64,000 nucleotides of DNA from Owenia fusiformis (taxonomy: Eukaryota; Annelida; Polychaeta; Sabellida; Oweniidae), in the NCBI GenBank assembly GCA_903813345.2, contig CAIIXF020000009.1, positions 24,836,740-24,900,739 of the forward strand. The letters run 5' to 3'. Of the stretch, positions 24,601 through 33,394 are shown piece by piece. The translations under genes and the position numbers were made by a program. Position 1 is the first letter of the stretch. Every line of letters begins with the position of its first letter. A model generated the notes under the pieces. That model did no database searches, was not told where the DNA came from, and saw only the letters and a program-made list of their open reading frames with translations.

Positions 24601-27600
24601 ACTGATTAGTTTTTGGGCATCCTGGGTAAATTTTAAGGTGGCCATTTTGGATTTTCCGTCCTAAAATCTTCACTTTCAAGACTTGTCTACAGGTTTCCAG
24701 CCAAACCATTTGACGGATTCATCTGAAATTTTCAGGAATGATTCTACGTATCAAAGTTAAGAACTGATTAGTTTTTGGGCATTCTGGATAAATTTTAAGG
24801 TGGCCATTTTGGATTTTCCGTCCAAAAATCTTCACTTTCAAGACTTGTCTACAGGTTTCCAGCCAAACCATTTGATGGATTCATCTGAAATTTTCAGGGA
24901 TGTTTCTACGTATCAAAGTTAAGAACTGATTAGTTTTTGGGCATTTTGGGTAAAATTCAAGGTGGCCATTTTGGATTTTCCGTCCTAAAATCTTCACTTT
25001 CAAGACTTGTCTACGGGTTTCCAGCCAAACCATTTGACGGATTCATTTGAAATTTACAGGGATGTTTCTACATATCAAAGTTAACAATTGATTAGTTTTT
25101 GGGCATTCTGGGTTAATTTTAAGGTGGCCATTTTGGATTTTCCGTCCTAAAATCTTCACTTTCAAGACTTGTCTACCGTTTCCAGCCAAACCATTTGATG
25201 GATTCATCTGAAATTTTCAGGTATGTTTCTATGTATCAAAGTTAAGAACTGATCAGTTTTTGGGCATTCTGGGTAAATTTTAAGGTGGCCATTTTGGATT
25301 TTCCGTCCTAAATTCTTCACTGTCACACTGCTGTGTTTTAGGTACGATATTGTTCACGTCTGTGCCTTGTTTTCTTAAAATATGGCATACAGTTGTTATG
25401 TCACCACCAAAAGTGGTGACATATTGTTATTGTCTCCGTTTTTTTTGCGACAGCGGTTGGTGGTTGGAGGTTGGCGTCCGGCGTCTGTAACAATTTCTTA
25501 CAACTTCCTATAACTTAACAAATACTGTTTAGACTGACTTCAATTTTTTTCTAAATCATCTACATGTTCTCAGAAGTTCAAATCTGACTTTAGATTTGAC
25601 ATTTGACCTTCAATGACCTTCTCAATGTCAAAAAGGTCTTTTTTCAACTTGCTTCACATTGACTAAATTTTTTTCAAAATCATCTACATGTTCTCAGAAA
25701 TTCAAATCTGACTTTAGATTTGACTTTAGATTTGACATTTGACCTTCAAATCTGACTTTAGATTTGACATTTGACCTTCAATGACCTTCTCAAGGTCAAA
25801 AAAGGTCAAAGAGGTCTGTTTTCAACTTGCTTCAAATTGACTAAGTTTTTTTTTCAAAATCATCTACGTGTTCTCAGAAATTCAAATCTGACTTAAGATT
25901 TGACATTTGACCTTCAATGACCTTCTCAAGGTCAAAAAAGGTCAAAAAGGTCTGTTTTCAACCCTTCTTCAAATTGACTAAAAAAAATTTTCAAAATAAT
26001 CTACGTGTTCTCAGAAATTCAAATCTGACTTAAGATTTGACTTAAGATTTGACATTTGACCTTCAATGACCTTCTCAAAGTCAAAAAAGGTCAAAAAGGT
26101 CTTTTTTCAACTTGCTTCAAATTGACTAAAAAAAAATTTCAAAATCATCTACATGTTCTCAGAAATTCAAATCTGACTTTAGATTTGACATTTGACCTTC
26201 AATGACCTTCTCAAAGTCAAAAAATGTCAAAAAGGTCTTTTTCAACTTGCTTCAAATTGACTAAATGTTTTTTTCAAAATCATCTACATGTTCTCAGAAA
26301 TTCAAATCTGACTTTAGATTTGACATTTGACCTTCAATGACCTTCTCAAAGTCAAAAAAGGTCAAAAAGGTCTTTTTTCAACTTGCTTCAAATTGACTAA
26401 ATTTTTTTTCAAAATCATCTACATGTTCTCAGAAATTCAAATCTGACTTTAGATTTGACATTTGACCTTCAATGACCTTCTCAAAGTCAAAAAAGGTCAA
26501 ATGGTCTTTTTTCAACTTGCTTCAAATTGACTAAATTTTTTTTCAAAATCATCTACATGTTCTCAGAAATTCAAATCTGACTTTAGATTTGACATTTGAC
26601 CTTCAATGACCTTCTCAAAGTCAAAAAAGGTCAAAAAGGTCTTTTTTCAACTTGCTTCAAATTGACTAAATTTTTTTTCAAAATCATCTACATGTTCTCA
26701 GAAATTCAAATATGACTTTAGATTTGACATTTGACCTTCAATGACCTTCTCAAGGTAAAAAAAAGGTCAAAAGGTCTTTTTTTCAACTTGCTTCAAATTG
26801 ACTAATTTTTTTTTTCAAAATCATCTACATGTTCTCAGAAATTCAAATCTGACTTTAGATTTGACATTTGACCTTTAATGACCTTCTCAAGTTAAAAAAA
26901 AGGTCAAAAAGGTCTGTTTTCAACTTGCTTCAAATTGACCAAATTTCTTTTTCAAAATCATCTACATCTTTTCAAATTTGACTTTACAAGTTCTCAGAAG
27001 TTCAAATCTGACTTTAGATTTGACCTTTGACCTTCAATGACCTTCTCAAGGTCAAAAGGTATTTTCCAACTTGCTTTAAATTGACCAAATTGTTTTAGGT
27101 GGTGACATTTTGTCATGTTAATGCCTTGTTTCCCATGAGTTGATATTTATTTATTATATAAATAGTACACTGCACCAGAATTAATTTCCTAGATTCTTTA
27201 AGCTACATAAGTGTCATCATCTAGTAGATCTACATGTCTAGGAAATTAATACCAGATTAAACTACACGTTTAAAAGTAGAATGAAACATGTTGTGGTGGG
27301 TTTTATATACAGTACACTATAAATATCTTTAATCTATTTTAGGTGTTAGCTGTGTCAACACATTCGTTACATGGCAGAAATATAGACCCAAAGAGAGCCA
27401 AGGCTAGAACTGCTAGGGACCCAGTGAAAAAAGTTTTCGTAGGAGGTTTAGATCCTGATTTGCCAGTAGAAGCTATTAGAGAACATTTTAGTGTACATGG
27501 AAAAGTAAGTATTTTAGAAATATACAGCAGTCAGTTATTCAGGTAGTTATATGTTCAGTTAAGGCTTTACGTGGCAATCTACAAGTGAGAGATGGGGGGA

Positions 27601-30600
27601 AAAGGCGCTGGGTGTTTTTTGTCATTGGTTGGAGATTAACCAATTAATTTATTTATTTTAGAAGATTATCTAAGTAACCCATTTGCTCAATCTCCTAGAA
27701 CATAAGTTGGATTTGAAACTCATCAAGGACATTTATCTTTCCAGAATAATCACTGATTTATATTGAGGGAGGCTATATGATTTATTGTGACCTATGCTTT
27801 CAGATAGAAGAAATAGATCTCCCCTTTGATAAAGCAAAGAATCAGCGAAGGCAGTTCTGCTTCATCACATTCGAATCTGAAAAAGTCGTAGATGCTGTAT
27901 GTGAAGAAGCTAAACAAATAATTGGTGGAAAAGAGGTGCGTTGACTTTTTTTACGAACAATTTTTACTTTTAAATGCATGTTAATTCCAATATCTAATGT
28001 TACTGTGAAGTTAGTTTTCCAGGTAAAGTCTAATGCAGCTAGTGTAATGTAAAGTGGCCCATCGGGACTTTAGGAGAATTAGAGTAATTTATCCATATCC
28101 ATATTGAGTACAGTGTAAGCTATATTAAGAGTAGGGAATCAGTTTATCACATCAATCTATTCACTGAAATGTCATTAGTGCATTTTGTTCGTTTACAGCT
28201 AGCAGCGCTGACATGTCGTATGATTGACACTTGAAAAGGATCACCATACAGCCAATTTGGTTTAGAGGTTATATACAACATTTCTGGCCCTTGAGCTAAA
28301 TTACACTTGTGTCTTGGTTTCTGTAGGGCTAAACCTAAGGCTAATTCTAGAATAATTGCATTTTAAATTTGCAGATAGTGTAAATACATAGTGTAAATGA
28401 CTCCCTGTGGTTATGCCCTAGAGTGGCGTAGCTTGCTGGGTCAAACCTCAGGGTTGTTCTAATAGTCTTATAAACAGGTAAATATGAGCTTTCAGAATGC
28501 ATGCTTTCAGCTTGCTTTATGATAACCAAACGATGTGATATTTTACAGGTTGACGTAAAAAAAGCGACACCAAAACAGGATCGTCACCCTGGTGGTTACG
28601 ATGAGAGTAACGGAGGCGGTTGGGCCGGACCACGGTGGGGAAATGGACCTGGGGACAGAGGTAGAGGTAGGGGCAGAGGCAGGGGTGGGTACAACAACCA
28701 AGGGGGTTGGGGTAACCAGGGGGGCTGGGGCAATCAAGGAGGATGGGGTAACCAAGGGGGTTATGGGGGATATGGTGGAGGCTATGGGGGATATGGACCA
28801 AATGACTACTACGGCTACTACGGGGGCTGGGGAGGATATGACGGATACAGTGGATATGGCGGATATGGGGGAGGATACGGAGGTTATCCACCAGGTAAAT
28901 AAATCTTCATACTAGAATCTGATATGTTATGGTATTGCTGTATTGAATATTCACTATTCAGTGTGATATCATAGACTTAAAATAATCTATTAGACAATAG
29001 ATGATATACCTGATTATATGGCTTTGAAAAATGACATACAGTCTGTGCAGTTGATTGTAATGCCATGCACCAAGAAAACATGTCAAATGAATTCACTCTT
29101 AATACAGTAATTTCTATAACTACAATGTTTTTTTTTATTACTGTTTTAGGTTATGACTACAGTAGTTGGTATGGACAGCAGGGTTCTGAGGGACAGCAAA
29201 GTACTCAGGGCAGTGGAGATCAAAGTATGTACATGTAGTTTTACTTTCATAAATATCCATTTTCCTTAAAGTCCCCATCTAAAGTTTGAAAATATTTTTC
29301 TATCATTCATTTACTATTTGTCATGACTTAAAAAGTTATTTTAGAGATTTTTGAAAAAAAAAATTGAAAAAAAAGTTGTGAGCATTTCATTTCTCAAATA
29401 TTCAAATTTCCTGCCATTTTTCATCAAATATTTCTTAATGCATTTCAAAATAGATTATCTTTTTAACACCAATGCAAAGATTGAACAAAGGACACTATTT
29501 CAATAATAAAATGCCATATTTAATGGGCCACTTGAATGTTTTAGCATATCAAAAATATTTTGCAACATAGTGATGTCACTAAGGTAGCAAAAACCTTTTG
29601 AAAAAAATTGAATTTTGTTTTTTCGATGTCAATCTTTTCTTAGTATGCTAGACTTCAATAATATACCAATGTTAGTTGTCTAACCAGGTTAAAAAGAACA
29701 ATATATTATGTTTTAGATATCATTGTACCATTGGTTTCTATGAGAAATGAAATTTTTAAATGCATTTTTCTTGGAACCATTTTCATGCACTGATGAGTTC
29801 ATTTCTCGCTTATTTATGAACCAATTTTCTTAATTCTTTCGGCAAAAAACATGAGAGGATGAATGGTATGCATTGGTATGAATTGTGGCTAATTAAAATA
29901 TATGTGTGACCTCTAAAAGTTAGTTTTAAATAAATCAAAAGCCACTTTTTGAAATTGAAAAAAAAAAGTTTCACATATCACTTTGATAACATTGGGAAAG
30001 ACAACAATATAAGCCAAGGTGGTTTAAACTTTATATGGGGACTTTAAGAAATCCTGGCTTGAGAAATAGAAATGTGGTTCTCTCTTATGGAAGATTTATT
30101 TTAAGCATGAAATGAATTGGCATATAACCAATATCAATTTCATGTGTGTTGCTTATGAGATAATGAAAATCACTATGTAGTGTATGTGCTAATTGTTAGT
30201 ACACCCACATTTCTTGCAATTAGTTCAGTCTGTATGTATATGAATTAATTTGCTTGTAAATGCATTCAATTAAGTGAGAAGTAAGTGGCTGCTATTAGCC
30301 ACAATTTCTCCTATAATGAGTGATAATATCTCGATGATCATTGTTCTCCACTGTATACCTGAATGGTGATGACAGTGGCATCTATTTCTAATGTATTTTG
30401 ATCCATGTATTTCAGATTATGACTATGCAGCCTGGTATGCGTCCCAAGGACAACAGCCTCCTCCAGCAACTCAGGAGCAGCAACAGACAGGTCAGCATCC
30501 TTTATAGTTTTATTTGAACTTAATATCATAAGACCTGATTATAAAGGCTTTAAACATATTTCCAGTTTCTTCAAATGTTACCTATTTACTTCCTCAAATT

Positions 30601-30979
30601 GTTTTTGTTAAGTGATTGGTTGAGAAAATTTAAGCATGATTGGTTTGAATTGATATCTGACTCTGGCTTTTACAGCCATCTTTATTGGGGGCTGGGGTGT
30701 TCTACTGTAAAATTGTCGTTAGTATTCAGAGGTTATAATCACAACACTAACCTTTGTGCTCAGGGTACATGCTTCTAATATTAAGTATCAACCATATCTC
30801 TCTGATATCAAGTGTCAACCAAATGTTTCTCATATTTAGTATGTGTTTCAGCTCCTCCAGGAGGACCCCCTCCCACCAGTCAGGCAGCAACTGGAGCAGG
30901 GTTTGGTAAGGCTCCACCCCCAGCAACCAAACCAGCAGCAGACTCACAGGCAGCAAGCTACCATCCGTACCAACGATGA
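9637..30979 (+). CDS. hnRNP A/B (HNRNPAB/HNRNPD/Squid-type) RNA-binding protein, 9 coding exons, 413 aa
   Basis: This is a nuclear/cytoplasmic mRNA-binding protein of the hnRNP A/B-D family. Exons: 9637-9791, 23608-23648, 24066-24193, 27343-27504, 27804-27935, 28549-28894, 29150-29224, 30416-30490 and 30852-30979. All junctions are GT-AG, phases agree, and one 414-codon frame results (TGA at 30977-30979). An acidic N-terminus (1-51) is followed by RRM1 (~52-130; RNP2 KLFVGGL, RNP1 RGFGFVLF), RRM2 (~137-210; [16 protein letters not shown]), an RGRGRG box with GGWGNQ repeats and a Gly/Tyr-rich region (~226-321), two similar YDY...WY modules encoded by twin 75-nt exons, a Pro-rich segment, and a C-terminus ending HPYQR. 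I chose ATG 9637 because an upstream in-frame ATG at 9589 adds a non-acidic segment unlike the family. The terminal exon ends one base after the stop and joins a 3' UTR exon at 31567. Intron 1 (13.8 kb) hosts a gypsy element. The family is certain; orthology within A/B versus D is not. Confidence 0.93.
9792..11666. other. hnRNP intron 1, left part
   Basis: Intronic sequence following the donor AG|GTAAAT. Apart from the fold-back at about 10475-11005 I see no gene. The short frames at 9945-10230 lack any protein-like signal. Confidence 0.6.
10475..11005. mobile_element. Imperfect 0.5 kb palindrome with small hairpins at both tips
   Basis: The left arm (from ~10490) and right arm (to ~10995) are inverted copies. 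Complementarity continues inwards to a centre with CGCATGCGC repeats near 10680 and 10722. Each tip has its own small hairpin: AGCCATC...GATGGCT on the left and AGCTATCTC...GAGATAGCT on the right. A 19-bp unit (CATCGATTGAAGTATTGT) is duplicated at 10858-10894. There is no coding capacity. It is a fold-back type non-autonomous element. I see no clear target duplication. Confidence 0.65.
12486..12993 (-). repeat. 3' LTR of the gypsy element
   Basis: A direct repeat of 19848-20355, same length with no difference noticed by eye. Because the element is on the minus strand this is the downstream LTR. The neighbouring internal sequence on the minus strand is purine-rich, as expected for the plus-strand primer. 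Confidence 0.93.
12994..15040 (-). other. Long 3' non-coding region of the gypsy element
   Basis: About 2 kb lies between the pol stop and the 3' LTR. There is no envelope-like open frame on either strand. It contains a short tandem repeat near 13121-13170 (GTCCAACGTTGATGTCATC-like units) and pyrimidine-rich repeats of the form TTTCACTTG(A/G)ACTACAT (14315-14385) and TTTCACTTGCTTTATTA (14745-14795), purine-rich on the element's coding strand. A second copy of ATGAAAATCACTCCGT, matching the LTR edge, lies at 13032-13047. Confidence 0.6.
15041..18835 (-). CDS. pol: Gypsy pol polyprotein: protease, RT, RNase H, integrase, chromodomain
   Basis: The 1264-codon uninterrupted frame encodes an aspartic protease (DTGA near residue 47), reverse transcriptase ([26 protein letters not shown], catalytic YCDD near 383), RNase H ([16 protein letters not shown]), an integrase with an HHCC zinc module (H...H...CEICQQSK, ~815-860) and DDE core ([26 protein letters not shown]), then a chromodomain at ~1205-1255 (VERLL...YKVKWRN...STWEYEENI). 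The chromodomain probably tethers integrase to modified histones, as in chromoviruses. The frame is +1 relative to gag and is open back to a TGA overlapping the gag stop region, so expression may need frameshifting or reinitiation. No disabling mutation was seen. Confidence 0.95.
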   Translation of the reverse strand: MFKQVKSDSGKVAIPAVQSVKVNLQRSVSNIIIHTNIVDNNIKALVDTGAEQSCMRLALYEKLNLHKKCPISPTNIELYGAGGETHKLEVLGVANVPLKFEEFEYVQPMHILKSANHDVILGEDFFSQSKALIDFTQKVVILQRGDPIKHSTYYTTNEPRLTACVNNVATGSEVQTSGINLEKCKLPEGEKAELITFIDRNKDVFSQNMNELGCANSTYEHVIRTKSDKPVQQRFYRYSQEQKNEIDKQCDQMLEYGIIEHSVSEYASPVVLVKKKSNEYRLAIDYRRLNKNTEAIHYPLPQLNDIIDCIAHSKATIFSVLDMHSGFWQLPLSETSKHKTAFVTHKGKFQFNRMPFGLKNAPMSFQRVMNDVLKGLTWDFVLVYCDDIIVFSKDMKEHLNHLDQVFTRLRKANLKLKPSKCKLALEKVVYLGFVFTKEGITVDNEKIKAILSYPQPTNVTEVRAYLGLCNFYRRFVKGFSNIVAPLNNLMRKNVEFVWDEQCENAFQESKIMLTTEPVLVYPDLQKPFIISCDASGTAIGYILGQIDEQGRERAVSYGGRSLSTGERKWSITERECLALIEAINEYHIYIANAHFIVYTDHISLKYLQSIKDHTGRLGRWSIKLQAYDFTIEFRCGKSNSNADALSRRPYEVNECKQMCQQTTTIQTEDSGITQDNCTDEWVAYSIPSPTTMQTGNIGSEGQNVKCPISESKQQTGMCSDLSALSSICEITQSSNEVFQNKQRQDPQLQIYIKYLEQDELPDKENLARKVILESQDFLIKDGILYHMYYPRGKGHKSDRVVIQLAIPQQLREDVLQCYHDSLMGGHQGQDRTYNTIRYKYYWPKMYSDIEKYVKSCEICQQSKRYHGQRAPLQPLPTGSLFSRVHMDILGPIHKVNGFQYILLIVDSFSKWPEAVALKSIEATEVARVLFTEFICRYGSMKTLITDRGQNFMSKVIQELCRMFGIEHRATSSYHPETNSSCERMNSTINQAFRCFVDKQQSNWPQLLPGILASYRFSPATESTGYSPYYLLYGKEPLMPLDTMVPVSMGQSTVTDRLQDIQTNLEVARDIAKENQEAAKIKTKTQHDKKAKLPQFKVGDRVWLHVPKTPTGLTPKHCRKYHGPYYIVRANANMTYKLIRCSDDRLLRSLVHANRLKPYVDPETRPTNTPRVQQGQVLQDDNHIDQGSSSISDSSSESDQQPPQVQEVERLLACGKHNGKKCYKVKWRNEKKSTWEYEENIPRNLIREYHITKTNTGKVRKRKTR
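18893..19816 (-). CDS. gag: Gypsy gag protein with two CCHC zinc knuckles
   Basis: The 307-codon frame starts at ATG 19816, about 30 bp inside the 5' LTR edge. The N-terminal two-thirds match the retrotransposon gag capsid-like domain (W...F..L..F..., [19 protein letters not shown]). Residues ~200-262 are a Gln/Asn-rich tract of near-repeats (QNQYQPQ). Two CX2CX4HX4C knuckles follow at ~269-282 ([14 protein letters not shown]) and ~289-302 ([14 protein letters not shown]). It forms the particle and binds RNA. It ends TAA 58 bp upstream of the first pol ATG. A plus-strand frame opposite it (19494-19898) is a shadow. Confidence 0.93.
   Translation of the reverse strand: MDLSILDKFHGKSEENVIIWLNTIDTFANLKNWNQQRKCSLIPLLVKGEAAKYFEQLEENTKNDWEELTEALKERFPPKQSERWELLDKLDTLKQNDMSVDEFHSKLMYYTSRLKKDAEDVKELFVQRLNTSTKNFVRLKEPENLEQAVKFARIHSNMPQDSAPEMLAASIKILTDKVDKLSVAAVTVDAMGQRYANNNQFPVQQSAQRQQNQYQPQNQYQPQKQYQPQNPFQQQNQFPGNQQFTQQQKRYPQHDQQFMQQNSSSRNQCERCGKSNHLSLNCYARFKQCFQCGRGGHYSYMCRNVAK
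19848..20355 (-). repeat. 5' LTR of the gypsy element
   Basis: A direct repeat of 12486-12993. On the minus strand it precedes gag and should carry the element's promoter. The junction with the host TIR element is at 20356-20360 (ACATT duplication). Confidence 0.93.
20400..20594 (-). other. Small open frame inside TIR element copy A
   Basis: A 64-codon frame whose translation (core [13 protein letters not shown] and [18 protein letters not shown]) is also open in copy B at 61472-61669, with a 6-bp in-frame length difference. The two copies are roughly 95% alike, so survival of the frame is only weak evidence for coding. It may be the relic of an exon captured by, or belonging to, the parent transposon. 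I do not recognise it. Confidence 0.3.
20756..22400. mobile_element. CAGGGCTTGCAT-ended TIR element with 6-bp target duplication
   Basis: The left end CAGGGCTTGCATTAA matches the inverted right end CAGCGCTTGCATCAG. TATACC flanks both sides (20750-20755 and 22401-22406), a readable target duplication. The 1.65 kb interior includes open frames on both strands around 21755-22126 (123 codons plus, 100 codons minus). I do not recognise either and they may be relics. It lies in hnRNP intron 1. The superfamily is unknown; similar CAGG-type ends recur at 31184, 38763 and 44833. Confidence 0.75.
22407..23607. other. hnRNP intron 1, right part
   Basis: Intronic sequence up to the acceptor TTTCAG of exon 2. 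Apart from a small MITE at 22992-23137 I see nothing. The frame at 22613-22819 is not protein-like. Confidence 0.6.
22992..23137. mobile_element. Short MITE, TACTGTAAAACCTGT ends
   Basis: A 146-bp element. The left TACTGTAAAACCTGTCTCG and the inverted right TACAGTGAAACCTGTAAAG are terminal repeats, with internal GAACACCT copies near both ends. TA at each end suggests a mariner-type target. A diverged relative sits at 55773-55938. Confidence 0.6.
23886..24003. mobile_element. Short GTCACC-type element
   Basis: It begins TGTCACCCACCACCAGGTGACA, a hairpin, and ends GGTGGTGACATTTTTCATGTTAA. The same start and end phrases bracket the much larger array-bearing element at 25397-27125, so these are one family with and without a minisatellite core. 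No coding capacity is present. It sits just upstream of hnRNP exon 3. Confidence 0.6.
24290..25350. repeat. Minisatellite, ~162-bp unit, six copies, within a GGTACGATATTG element
   Basis: Six tandem copies (starting near 24361, 24521, 24683, 24845, 25007 and 25167) share phrases such as TTTCCAGCCAAACCATTTGA and GGTGGCCATTTTGGATTTTC. The array is bracketed by GGTATGATATTGTCGTC on the left (~24308) and GGTACGATATTGTTCACG on the right (~25340), implying it is the core of a mobile element. It sits in hnRNP intron 3 with no coding capacity. Confidence 0.85.
25397..27125. mobile_element. GTCACC-type element carrying an ~11-copy minisatellite
   Basis: The left end contains the hairpin GTCACCACCAAAAGTGGTGAC. 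The right end is GGTGGTGACATTTTGTCATGTTAA, as in the short relative at 23886. The interior (25540-27075) is about 11 tandem units of mostly ~135 bp. Each unit holds CAAATCTGACTTTAGATTTG, itself a small palindrome, and CCTTCAATGACCTTCTCAA. Hairpin-edged elements with minisatellite cores resemble Helitron-related non-autonomous elements of invertebrates, but I see no Helitron terminal signature I would rely on. Confidence 0.75.
27126..27342. other. hnRNP intron 3 tail
   Basis: Short intronic segment ending at the acceptor of exon 4 (TATTTTAG|GTGTTAGC). It contains an imperfect inverted pair, TTAATTTCCTAGA and TCTAGGAAATTAAT, around 27180-27250. Confidence 0.5.
29266..30047. mobile_element. piggyBac-like MITE with TTAA target sites
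   Basis: The ends are TTAA|AGTCCCCATCTAAAGTTT on the left and the inverted AAACTTTATATGGGGACT|TTAA on the right. Duplicated TTAA (29266-29269, 30044-30047) plus terminal inverted repeats fits the piggyBac superfamily (Kolobok elements also use TTAA). The ~780-bp interior is AT-rich and non-coding. It lies in the hnRNP intron between the twin 75-nt exons. Confidence 0.75.
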
Positions 30980-31183
30980 GGTAAGCATATTAGTGGGAAG
31001 TAGATTTGAGCATTGGGGTGAGTAAAATGGCGATATACTTAAGTATATGAATTTTGAAGCTTGTGAATGTTTACATTTGTCAGTGTTCCTTCATGCTATA
31101 AAGGGGGCTTTTATCACGCTTTTCTCTGGTAGTCCAAATTGAATTATGTTAATCTATTAATGTAACACATTAAAGATCTATAG

Positions 31184-31376
31184 CAGGCCCATAGCCAGGA
31201 TTTGCCAAGGGGAGTTCACTTTTTGAGAAATTCCAGGGGGGTTCACTTGTGACAATTTTGGTCCAAAAATGGCCAAAATCACTTAAAAGCGCTCAGAATG
31301 GTGAAAAAGTGCATGATTTTTATAGGATTTTTTGGCTCGGGGGAGGTTTGCTCGAACTCCCCTGGCTACGGGCTTG
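31184..31376. mobile_element. CAGGCCCATAGCCAGG short TIR element
   Basis: A 193-bp element. The left CAGGCCCATAGCCAGG and the inverted right CAAGCCCGTAGCCAGG pair. The flanks TATAG (31179-31183) and TATAA (31377-31381) are a 4-of-5 target duplication. The same family lies in opposite orientation at 44833-45029, sharing the internal phrase GGCCAAAATCACTT/AAGTGATTTTGGCC. It lies in the last hnRNP intron. Confidence 0.7.
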
Positions 31377-31566
31377 TATAATTTCTGTGTTAAAATATCA
31401 TATTTATGAGTGGCCAAAAACCTTTTGAACACTGATCAAACAAGGTTCATTTAATCAAGCGAAAACAAGATGAATGCTTGAAGCCAATACTTTCACTATA
31501 TACGCAGGTAACATATAGTGGCAAGTCTGTGCATGCATCTTATGACTTAATTTATTTTATTTTCAG

Positions 31567-32380
31567 ATGCAGATAGAGATTCGAGAGGTGTTTTAGACTT
31601 TTAGCCCTTAATGGGACCTCCATTGTGGAGTTTTAGTTAACACTGGTCTCTGGACTAGTTCTTGGCCATGGAAGCCACATTCCAATTTTTTCAAGTAAAC
31701 ATCTACTTAACAAGTGAATTTAATAGGATTATGAACCATACTTTAGACACAAACAATTATTGCAGTGTTGCAAATTACGCAAGATTCGTTCAGCTCTTTT
31801 ATGAACATTTAAGATTATGAAATATGATAATAGCAAATCACTGGACTCTGGAATACAAAAGATACAATGGAAATGGAATATTTTCAACATGGGACATTGA
31901 TAAAGTACTACAAGGTTTGTCACATTGGAATTAACAAATACAACTTCATAAAATGTTGGTCAGTCCCTTAATATCCTTATGTTATGTGTAACCCCATTTG
32001 GGGTCCTTCGATACAATAAATACAATTAAATTCAAATGAATTTTCAAACTAAATGAAACCACTTATAGAGGCTATAATTAATTGGCTTAAGATTTTATTT
32101 AATTTCTGTTGTTGCATTTGGATCTCAATTCAAGACTGTATATTTGACATTTTGTATATAGATCAAATCTCACATTTCACGAACATTTAACAAAACTTGT
32201 GAAATTTTATGTGCTTGGAAAGTTGGCCAAATATTTCCTTAAGCTATTGCAATGTTCATGTTATATATGAAATTCCCAATTATGTTATAGCCCATTTTTC
32301 TACAAAACACTATGTGATGTATGTCTGTACAAAGTTTTATGGTATGAAGATTATGTAATAAACTGATATATAGACAGAAT
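31567..32380 (+). other. hnRNP 3' UTR exon with polyadenylation signals
   Basis: The acceptor TATTTTCAG at 31566 follows the donor AG|GTAAGC at 30980. Canonical AATAAA signals lie at 32015-32020 and 32357-32362, so this is probably the terminal non-coding exon. The upstream stop codon lies 1 nt before the exon junction, so the transcript should not be an NMD target. Exact cleavage sites are not visible. Confidence 0.6.
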
Positions 32381-32608
32381 ACATGTGTTCATTTTATTTC
32401 AAGTTATTGCCAACTTGTACAGGAATCCCCTTTGTTTCGATTTGTTAAAAAGGAAAGGATTATTAACTTTATGTTGAGAGACAATTTAGTACTGATGCAG
32501 TGTTTACCTGTGTGCCAGTTTGCTATATTTTGAGGCTGACATCTTCCAAGGTTTGAAGTCCCAATTTCTTAAATGAATAATCCATAACAAATTTCAAGAT
32601 CTGACAAA

Positions 32609-33394
32609 TGTATTATTGTCCCACCATATAAAGGTCGAGGAGGATATAGGAAAGCTGTCCATTCGTTTGTCTGTCCAGACAATAACTCAAATACTGTTTG
32701 ATGGATTTGATTCTTTTTTTGATCGCTCTGCTCGAGAAGAAATTTTCAATATGGCCGCTTGATTCAAAATGGCCACCATTTTTCGTAAAAAAATGTAATC
32801 TTTGATAACTCAAATACTATTTGACGCTTATATGCTGATGCCTAGGGACGAAGCTGTTGTATTTCAAAATGGCCACCATTTTTCGTTAAAAAACGCAATC
32901 TTTCCTAATTCAAATACAAGTTGATGGATTTCATTCAGATTTTATATGCTGATACTGTGATACCAAGGGACAGGAGCTCTGTTGAGAAGGAATTTTTAAG
33001 ATGGCAGCTGAATTTCAAAATGGTTGCCGTTTTTGTAAAAAATCGTATCTTTGATAACTCAAATACCATTTGACTGATTTGGTTCAAATTGTATATGCTG
33101 ATGCCTAGAGATAATGGAGCTCTGCTCAAAAATACATTTTTAAGATGGCTACTGAATCTCAAAATTGCCGCCATTTTTGTTTGGTAGTAGGTGAATTTCA
33201 AAATGGCCACCATTTTCATTAAAAAAACATAATCTTTGATAACTCAAATACCAGTTGTCAGTTTAATGGTTCAAAATATGTGGACAAATGGGCTCTGTTC
33301 GAGAAGAAGTTTTCAAGGTGGCTGTTATATATCGAAATGTTTTTGTCCATTGGGATTTGCTACTCCTTGGAGTTGTTTTTCCTAGTTCCTGCAT
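32609..33394. mobile_element. TTATCCCACC-family element with AACTCAAATACT repeats
   Basis: It begins TTATTGTCCCACCATATAAAGG, then a TCTGTC-rich patch, then a series of diverged ~120-bp units with ATAACTCAAATACT, TTGATGGATTTGATTC and AAAATGGCCACCATTTTT. It ends near CCATTGGGATTTGCTACTCC. The same start and end phrases occur at 41575-42213 and the start recurs at 63775. A dispersed non-autonomous family with a tandem core. The short minus-strand frames here are not genes. Confidence 0.65.

Noticed and set aside
24290-27075. CRISPR-like arrays
   Set aside because: Units are full-length tandem repeats without distinct spacers, in a eukaryotic intron; they are minisatellites.
28517-28915. Overlapping frames of 107-124 codons on both strands
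   Set aside because: They are shadows of the GC-rich glycine-repeat exon of the hnRNP gene in other frames.
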